A stretch of 36,777 nt of DNA from a bacterium (GTDB lineage: Bacteria; Patescibacteriota; Patescibacteriia; SG8-24): NCBI GenBank assembly GCA_023246195.1, contig JAHFIW010000010.1:1-36777 (forward strand). Reading direction: 5' to 3'. Shown here piece by piece: positions 32,231-36,777 of the stretch. The translations under genes and the position numbers were made by a program. Position 1 is the stretch's first letter. Each line of letters opens with the position of its first letter. The notes beneath the pieces are model-generated. The model was not told the origin of the DNA and ran no database searches. It saw only the letters and a program-made list of their open reading frames with translations.

Positions 32231-34891
32231 CTATCCTTCAAATAACCCGCGCAAGTCGTCCCAAGTAAGTGCGTCCAATCCGTCGCCGTTCTCGGTCATG
32301 AGCGCGTCGAAGATGGCGCGCTTTTTCTTTTGGAGTTCGATCACGCGTTCCTCGATGGTGCCTTTGGCGATGAGCTTATAGACATTGACGGTCTTTGCCT
32401 GGCCGATGCGGTGGGCGCGGTCGGCGGCTTGGAGCTCGGCCATCGGGTTCCACCACGGGTCGAACAGGATGACGGTGTCGGCCGCAGTGAGCGTCAGACC
32501 GACGCCGCCGGCCTTGAGGCTCAACAGGAAGACGCTCACTTTCGGGTTTTCGTTGAACTCCCTGATCGCGGCGTCACGGTTGCGCGTCCTCCCTTCGATG
32601 GTGACGTGGCCGATGCCACGGCCTTCCAGTGCGGCACGGACGATGTCGAGCATGCCGGTGAAAGTGCTGAACAGCAGCACCTTGTGTCCTCCTGCCACGG
32701 CCTCATCAATGATTTCCATGGCGTGCGGCATCTTGCCGGCGAGTTCGGGATCCTTGTCGCCGCCCTTGAGGATGAGCGCGGGATGGTCGCAAGCTTGGCG
32801 CAGACGCAGCAGTGCGGCCAGGATGTCGATACGTGAGCGGTCGAAGCCTCGGCGTTCGACCGTCTCGAAAATATCGCGCCGGGCGGCTTCGAGGGTGTGC
32901 GCGTAGACGGCAATTTGCGCCGCTGTCAGGGCGCATTCGCGCGTCTGTTCAATTTTTGGCGGAAGCTCTTTTGCTTCGGACGCCTTAGTTCGGCGCAGCA
33001 CGAACGGACGTATTTTCGTTTGCAGTACCGATAGCGCCTGCTTGTCGCGACGTTCATGGATGGGCCGCTCAAAACGGCGGCGGAACTCATGGTGTTCGCC
33101 GAGGAAGCCGGGCATCAGAAAATCAAAGATTGACCATAGCTCGTGGACGCCATTCTCGAGCGGCGTGCCCGAAAGCGCCAGACGGTGGTCGGCAACGACC
33201 TGTTTGACCGCCCGAGCCGTACCGGTTTTTCCGTTCTTGGCGTACTGCGCCTCGTCGAGCACGCAGTAGCGGAAGGTGAGTCCGCGTTCGGCGTAGATGC
33301 TGACGTCTCGTAGCAGGCACGAATAGGACGTCACGACGAGGTCGGCTTCCGCAACGCGATCCATGAGCGCGAGCCTCTCGGATGCGGAACCGTCGATCGC
33401 CAGCGTCTTTAGGTTCGGCGTGAATTTGGCGGATTCTTGCATCCAGGTGCCGATGAGCGTTTTTGGACAGACTACCAGCGACGGAAGCCTCTTGCGACGG
33501 CGTGCCGAGCCCGTATCGGTCGACAGCAGCGCCAGCACCTGTAGCGTCTTGCCCAAGCCCATTTCGTCGGCGAGGATGCCGCCGAAACCGTGCTTTCGCA
33601 GGAACATTCCCCATTCGACGCCGCGTTTTTGGTACGGGCGAAGCACCGATGCCAGCGAGGAGGGGAGCGTAATTTTTCCTATCGGCTTTCCTGCCTGAGT
33701 TTCCTCAAGGAATGTCTTGATGCGCCTGTCCATCGCGACCTTTCGTCCGTGGTCGGCGCCGGCGATGATCGACAGCATTTCCGGTGCGCGCGAAATCTCG
33801 ATGGCAAAGGTGCCGTCGGCGCGTCGCTTGGCATGATTCATGAAGTCGAGCATCTGCCCGACGTCATCGGGGTTTTTCGGTTCCAAAAAAGAACCGTCGG
33901 AGCGCCTGACATAGGGATCGCCGCGTTCCATCATCCGGGCCAGCTGCGCTTCGGTGATGCCTGCGCCCTTGCAATGCCAGGCTACCGAAAAATCCATGAA
34001 GCCGCGCTCGGACATGGACGTCTTCCAATCGGCGTCGATGACTTCGGCGCGCGTTTCGAACAGGCGCTTGGCGGATGCGTCGGGGACGATCTCGTAGTGA
34101 GAGAGCGTATCCGGAATCGTCTCGCTGATGAATCGGTAGATTTCCTGTCCGCCGATGGCCTGCCAGACGCCGTGGGAGTCGACGCCGATCTCGAGCGCGA
34201 AGTCCAAATCTTGCAGGCACTTGCGTTCTTGATGCCAGTCTCGGTTCAGGCGATAGGCGACACGGCGGCCGCGTACGGGCTTTTCCTCGCCGCGATCGGC
34301 GACATTGGGGTCGCCGGGCATTATCGCATGCGGTCCATAGAGCGCTTCGGGGCGCACGCCGAGCGAGTCGCGCTTACGGTCGTAGGAAATGACCAGCCTG
34401 ATGCCGTCGAGTCCGTAGTCGCGCAAGATGGGCATTCTTCCGTCAGCCGACGTCGTAGAGGCTCCTGTACCCGCCAGGCGCGAGGCCAGCTTCATGGCAT
34501 CAGAACTGTTGACGGCGATGCCTCGTTCGTTGAAAAACTCATTGAGGATGTCGGTCATTTTTTGCGGCAGGACGGAAGACGAACCGTCGACGGTCGAGCG
34601 TGCAAGGTCGGCGATGGCGGCAAGGCCGAGGGCGACCACGTGCTTGCAGGCACCGCCCCTGTCGTAGGGGCAGGTGCAGGATTGGAAGGTGACGATGTCC
34701 TCGACCAAATCTACTTCCATGGAGACGCGATAGCGGGTGGTGCCTAAGACCGTTCCCGTCGCGCGGACGCTCTTAGAAGAAGGGAAAACGAAGCGGGGTT
34801 CGTGTACGCGGCCTTCTTCAAAATAGCGTTGCCCACGCTCGAGCACGCCCTTGTCCGCGATATTTTCCAGTGCGCCTTGGGTGAACGGCAT
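32231..34891 (-). CDS. SWIM-domain SNF2-family helicase/ATPase
   Basis: The protein has 886 residues. An N-terminal SWIM zinc finger, Cys72-x-Cys74-x7-Cys82-x-His84, lies in SCTCPYDRGGACKHVVALGL and should bind DNA or protein. After a long middle region comes the SNF2 motor: Walker A DEMGLGKT (about residue 440), DEAQ (about 545), LSGTPLENGVHELWSIFDFL, then the second RecA lobe with LKAGGVGLTLTAADTVILFD and DRAHRIGQAKTVNVYKL. Such bacterial proteins (RapA/HepA-like superfamily 2) translocate on double-stranded DNA and are linked to transcription or repair; the exact role is unknown. ATG 34891 is preferred over TTG 34897 because the promoter predicts a start of transcription about six bases before the ATG. 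Confidence 0.93.
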   Translation of the reverse strand: MPFTQGALENIADKGVLERGQRYFEEGRVHEPRFVFPSSKSVRATGTVLGTTRYRVSMEVDLVEDIVTFQSCTCPYDRGGACKHVVALGLAAIADLARSTVDGSSSVLPQKMTDILNEFFNERGIAVNSSDAMKLASRLAGTGASTTSADGRMPILRDYGLDGIRLVISYDRKRDSLGVRPEALYGPHAIMPGDPNVADRGEEKPVRGRRVAYRLNRDWHQERKCLQDLDFALEIGVDSHGVWQAIGGQEIYRFISETIPDTLSHYEIVPDASAKRLFETRAEVIDADWKTSMSERGFMDFSVAWHCKGAGITEAQLARMMERGDPYVRRSDGSFLEPKNPDDVGQMLDFMNHAKRRADGTFAIEISRAPEMLSIIAGADHGRKVAMDRRIKTFLEETQAGKPIGKITLPSSLASVLRPYQKRGVEWGMFLRKHGFGGILADEMGLGKTLQVLALLSTDTGSARRRKRLPSLVVCPKTLIGTWMQESAKFTPNLKTLAIDGSASERLALMDRVAEADLVVTSYSCLLRDVSIYAERGLTFRYCVLDEAQYAKNGKTGTARAVKQVVADHRLALSGTPLENGVHELWSIFDFLMPGFLGEHHEFRRRFERPIHERRDKQALSVLQTKIRPFVLRRTKASEAKELPPKIEQTRECALTAAQIAVYAHTLEAARRDIFETVERRGFDRSRIDILAALLRLRQACDHPALILKGGDKDPELAGKMPHAMEIIDEAVAGGHKVLLFSTFTGMLDIVRAALEGRGIGHVTIEGRTRNRDAAIREFNENPKVSVFLLSLKAGGVGLTLTAADTVILFDPWWNPMAELQAADRAHRIGQAKTVNVYKLIAKGTIEERVIELQKKKRAIFDALMTENGDGLDALTWDDLRGLFEG

Positions 34892-34903
34892 AGGCAAACG
34901 GTA

Positions 34904-34931
34904 ATCCTAGCAGAAAAGGGTCAAAAGTCAA
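34904..34931 (-). promoter_or_regulatory. promoter of the SNF2 gene
   Basis: On the - strand TTGACT (34926-34931), a 16-base spacer and TAGGAT (34904-34909). The predicted start near 34897 leaves only about six bases before ATG 34891. Confidence 0.7.
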
Positions 34932-35007
34932 TGATTTTTGCACATTTGACACCGCGTTCTCGCCAAGTTTTCCTGAATCGCGTCGTTTGCTTATTCGGAA
35001 GCTGCCA

Positions 35008-35034
35008 ATAAAAAACCGCGCATAAGTAGCGCGG
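35008..35034 (-). terminator. terminator of the 110-residue gene
   Basis: On the - strand CCGCGC (complement of 35029-35034) and GCGCGG (complement of 35016-35021) enclose a seven-base loop and are followed by TTTTTTATT. It lies about 12 bases after the stop. Confidence 0.85.
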
Positions 35035-35046
35035 TCCATGTTTCCG

Positions 35047-35379
35047 TCAGCCGTCGGTTTCTTGCCTGGTCGACTCGGCCGTTTGCCGAAGCCTCGCGTG
35101 GTGTTCCTGCCGCTTCTGCTCCACGTAGGCCGTTGCGGCTTCGATGGTGGGGAAGCGCTCCTGCGGGTGCTCGGAGAAATCGGACCCGTCGGCGTGCCGG
35201 CAGAAGTAGTCCAGCGCGGCAGCCCGAGTAATTTCGCCGAAAATGCCCTTCGCGTGAATGCCGACGTGCCATGTCGCGTAGTGGTAATACTTCGCGCCCG
35301 GCGTGTCCGGTCCCGCGTCGGCCGGGGTGACGAGAATGACCAGTCGGAAATCGGCGACGCTGCGGATCATTTTGAACAT
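35047..35379 (-). CDS. hypothetical small protein (110 residues)
   Basis: The start at 35379 is supported by AAAGGA nine bases ahead. The product begins with an aromatic and charged strand-rich part (MFKMIRSVADFRLVILVTP), has AKYYHYATWHVGIHAKGIFGE in the middle and ends in a helical, Gln/Arg-rich tail (FPTIEAATAYVEQKRQEHHA). The FPTIEAATAYVEQK stretch resembles small domains in which a helix follows a strand, but I do not recognise the family. No signal or membrane segment is seen. A terminator follows. Confidence 0.72.
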   Translation of the reverse strand: MFKMIRSVADFRLVILVTPADAGPDTPGAKYYHYATWHVGIHAKGIFGEITRAAALDYFCRHADGSDFSEHPQERFPTIEAATAYVEQKRQEHHARLRQTAESTRQETDG

Positions 35380-35472
35380 GCGCTCGTCCTTTCGTCTTTT
35401 CTTTTGCGGAGGGAGAAACCGGCTGCCACGCTATCACGATTTCAGGCGCGTGTCAACCGTGAAGTCCTCTGA

Positions 35473-35478
35473 TATCCT
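35473..35478 (+). promoter_or_regulatory. -10 element and inverted repeat before the P-loop kinase gene
   Basis: TATCCT stands ten bases ahead of ATG 35488, so the message would be nearly leaderless. The box is part of an inverted repeat, ATATCC (35472-35477) and GGATAT (35484-35489), that reaches the start codon and could act as an operator or a start-blocking hairpin. Confidence 0.45.
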
Positions 35479-35487
35479 TTATGGGAT

Positions 35488-36000
35488 ATGATTGTCACCC
35501 TTATCGGCATGCCAGGCTCGGGAAAGTCTTCCGTCGGCAAGTTGCTGGCGGCGAGATTGGGTTTTGCGTTTGTCGACACCGACAAGGTCATCGAGGCCGA
35601 ACGGGGAGAGTCGCTGCAGAAGGTGCTGGACGGATTGGGGAGCGAGCGCTTTTTGGAATCGGAAGCGAAGACGGTCATCGAAAGCCTGCGTGACGCGACC
35701 GTGCTTGCGCCTGGCGGCAGCGTCGTCTATTCGGAGGCGGCCATGCGGAAAGTCGCCGCTGAGTCGACGGTGGTATACTTGCATTGCGGACTGTCGGTTC
35801 TCGAGAAGCGGATTGGCGGCATGCCGCGCGGCATCGTCGGTGGCATCGAAAAGACGCTGGCCGATCTTTACGCCGAAAGGACGCCTCTCTACGAAAAGTG
35901 GTCGGTCATGACCGTCGACGGAGAACCGTCGGCAGAAGACGTGACCACTGACATCTTACGCCTATGGAACTTCGTTCCGACCACGTCAGCTACCTCATAG
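35488..36000 (+). CDS. shikimate-kinase-family P-loop kinase
   Basis: The protein has 170 residues. GMPGSGKSSVGK (8-19) is the Walker A loop, FVDTDKVIE gives the DTD metal/substrate region, LAPGGSVVY stands where shikimate kinases have their GGG motif, and AERTPLYEKW supplies the late Arg. However, the substrate-binding Arg of the FRxxE motif is Leu here (ERFLESEAK), and the lid region MPRGIVGG lacks the typical RPLL. So it belongs to the AroK/small-molecule kinase fold, but shikimate may not be the substrate. No other aromatic pathway gene is in the window. Its end overlaps the amidase gene by 37 bases, so the two are co-expressed. Confidence 0.75.
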   Translation: MIVTLIGMPGSGKSSVGKLLAARLGFAFVDTDKVIEAERGESLQKVLDGLGSERFLESEAKTVIESLRDATVLAPGGSVVYSEAAMRKVAAESTVVYLHCGLSVLEKRIGGMPRGIVGGIEKTLADLYAERTPLYEKWSVMTVDGEPSAEDVTTDILRLWNFVPTTSATS

Positions 36001-36404
36001 TCCATCACACGGCTACTGCTCGCGACCTCACTACGGCGGAGGCCGTGCGACGTTATCACGTGGAGAGCAGGGAATGGGATGACATCGGCTATCACTACTT
36101 CATCGAGGCCGACGGGCGCTTGCAGAAGGGCCGTGCCGACAACGTCCGCGGAGCGCACTGCCGTGCCGATGACATGAACGGAAAGTCGCTCGGTATCTGC
36201 CTGGCCGGCCACTTCGACTTGGAGCCGCCGACCATCGGGCAGATGATGGCACTGGCCGCCCTGCTGAAAGCGCTGATGGCCAAGTACGAAGTGTCCGCGG
36301 AAAACGTCCTCGGTCACGGCGAAGTTTCTGGGGCATCCACTTCCTGCCCCGGCGAAGTCATGCGCGAGTGGATCAAGATTTTCCGTGACGAGCAGTCTTC
36401 ATAG
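35964..36404 (+). CDS. N-acetylmuramoyl-L-alanine amidase (Amidase_2/PGRP family)
   Basis: The 146-residue protein cleaves the bond between N-acetylmuramic acid and L-alanine in peptidoglycan, or recognises peptidoglycan. LIVHHTATAR holds the first zinc His (14/15), GYHYFIEADGRL and GAHCRADDMNGKSLGICLAG are family hallmarks, and LGHGEVSGASTSCPGE near the C-terminus supplies the second His and the Cys ligand. No signal peptide is visible, so it works in the cytoplasm, is released by lysis, or is exported another way. ATG 35964 lies within the end of the kinase gene. A terminator follows. Confidence 0.9.
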   Translation: MELRSDHVSYLIVHHTATARDLTTAEAVRRYHVESREWDDIGYHYFIEADGRLQKGRADNVRGAHCRADDMNGKSLGICLAGHFDLEPPTIGQMMALAALLKALMAKYEVSAENVLGHGEVSGASTSCPGEVMREWIKIFRDEQSS

Positions 36405-36414
36405 GCCGAAATGC

Positions 36415-36447
36415 GAAAAATCCGCCCGTGTAAGGGGCGGATTTTTC
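36415..36447. terminator. bidirectional terminator
   Basis: AAAAATCCGCCC (36416-36427) pairs with GGGCGGATTTTT (36435-36446). It serves the amidase gene on the + strand and the partial gene on the - strand. Confidence 0.9.
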
Positions 36448-36464
36448 ATTTCGGACGCTTCTGC

Positions 36465-36777
36465 TTAGAAGCCGAACAGGTGACTGAAGAAGTCGCGCAT
36501 GCCTCCGAAGAAGCCGGCGTGCTTTTGCGACTGCGGTATCATGCTGCCGTCAGCCGCGACGGTCGGATGCGCAAAGGTCTGATCGATGACGCTGGATGCG
36601 GTGACCGAAGTGCCGTTGATCGCGCCTTGCACGAGCACGACGTCATTCACTGCCACGTCGGCGATGGCGGCGTCTTTGCCGGATTTGGTAATCTTGGCGC
36701 CAGAGGCATCAATCGAGTATGACGCACCTGCCTTGTTGGTGATGTCGAGGGTGTTGCCGCTGATCGTCGTGACGCTG
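36465..36777 (-). CDS. C-terminal part of a DUF5666-like surface protein (partial)
   Basis: The frame is open from the window edge to TAA at 36465-36467, about 103 residues. The visible part starts VTTISGNTLDITNKAG and continues with alternating strands (SYSIDASGAKITKSG, NDVVLVQGAINGTSV), the pattern of a DUF5666/OB-like beta-barrel repeat. The end is HAGFFGGMRDFFSHLFGF, an amphipathic aromatic tail. The start and any signal peptide lie outside the window, so cell location is inferred from the family only. Confidence 0.7.
   Translation of the reverse strand, partial: SVTTISGNTLDITNKAGASYSIDASGAKITKSGKDAAIADVAVNDVVLVQGAINGTSVTASSVIDQTFAHPTVAADGSMIPQSQKHAGFFGGMRDFFSHLFGF

Noticed and set aside
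33590-34747. A 385-codon open frame on the + strand opposite the SNF2 gene
   Set aside because: The reverse strand has unmistakable SWIM and SNF2 motifs across the same span; the forward translation has none.

Overview
The window looks like the chromosome of a Patescibacteria/CPR bacterium, probably in the Parcubacteria range. This is inference from gene content: a chromosomal type IV secretion-like locus with PrgI-type and two-part VirB4 genes, a huge Cys-rich secreted protein, short intergenic gaps, several promoters lying only a few bases before the start codon, and few biosynthetic genes. GC content is moderately high. The standard genetic code is used: RF2 is present and carries a programmed frameshift at an in-frame TGA.

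Region 1 (1-5.2 kb) is housekeeping: a small Tic20/DUF4870-like membrane protein, prfB with its +1 frameshift site, a threonylcarbamoyl-AMP synthase, an MFS-type permease, rsmA overlapping the permease by ATGA, and a membrane-anchored protein with calcium-binding-type repeats.

Region 2 (5.2-24.2 kb) is one co-directional block. It encodes a 3228-residue secreted Cys-rich protein, a VirB6-like polytopic membrane protein, two soluble proteins that share a domain, a PrgI/VirB3-like protein, a split VirB4 (N-terminal protein plus ATPase) and a bitopic protein that may be VirB8-like. This resembles the inner-membrane half of a type IV secretion system. No VirD4, VirB11, VirB9/10 or relaxase is visible. 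A ComF-family phosphoribosyltransferase and an RlmN-like radical SAM protein follow.

Region 3 (26.0-31.6 kb) is accessory. Next to a tRNA-Ser(GCT) gene and its terminator is a compact RiPP locus: a 728-residue protein with a winged-helix-like N-terminus, a SagB-type dehydrogenase and a YcaO cyclodehydratase domain. Directly downstream is an easily missed 43-codon gene with a basic leader-like half and a Cys/Ser/Thr-rich tail. The pair has its own putative promoter and terminator and faces a gene for an HExxH putative metalloprotease. The segment is bracketed by two diverged direct copies of the tRNA-Ser 3' flank (27276-27390 and 31188-31301), so it looks like an islet inserted or duplicated at a tRNA. 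This is the most novel part of the window: a minimal thiazole/oxazole-type peptide pathway in a probable CPR genome.

Region 4 (31.4-36.8 kb) holds two divergent tRNA-Ser genes, a hypothetical protein, a SWIM/SNF2 helicase, a small hypothetical protein, a shikimate-kinase-family P-loop kinase overlapping an N-acetylmuramoyl-L-alanine amidase, and the 3' end of a DUF5666-like gene cut by the window edge.
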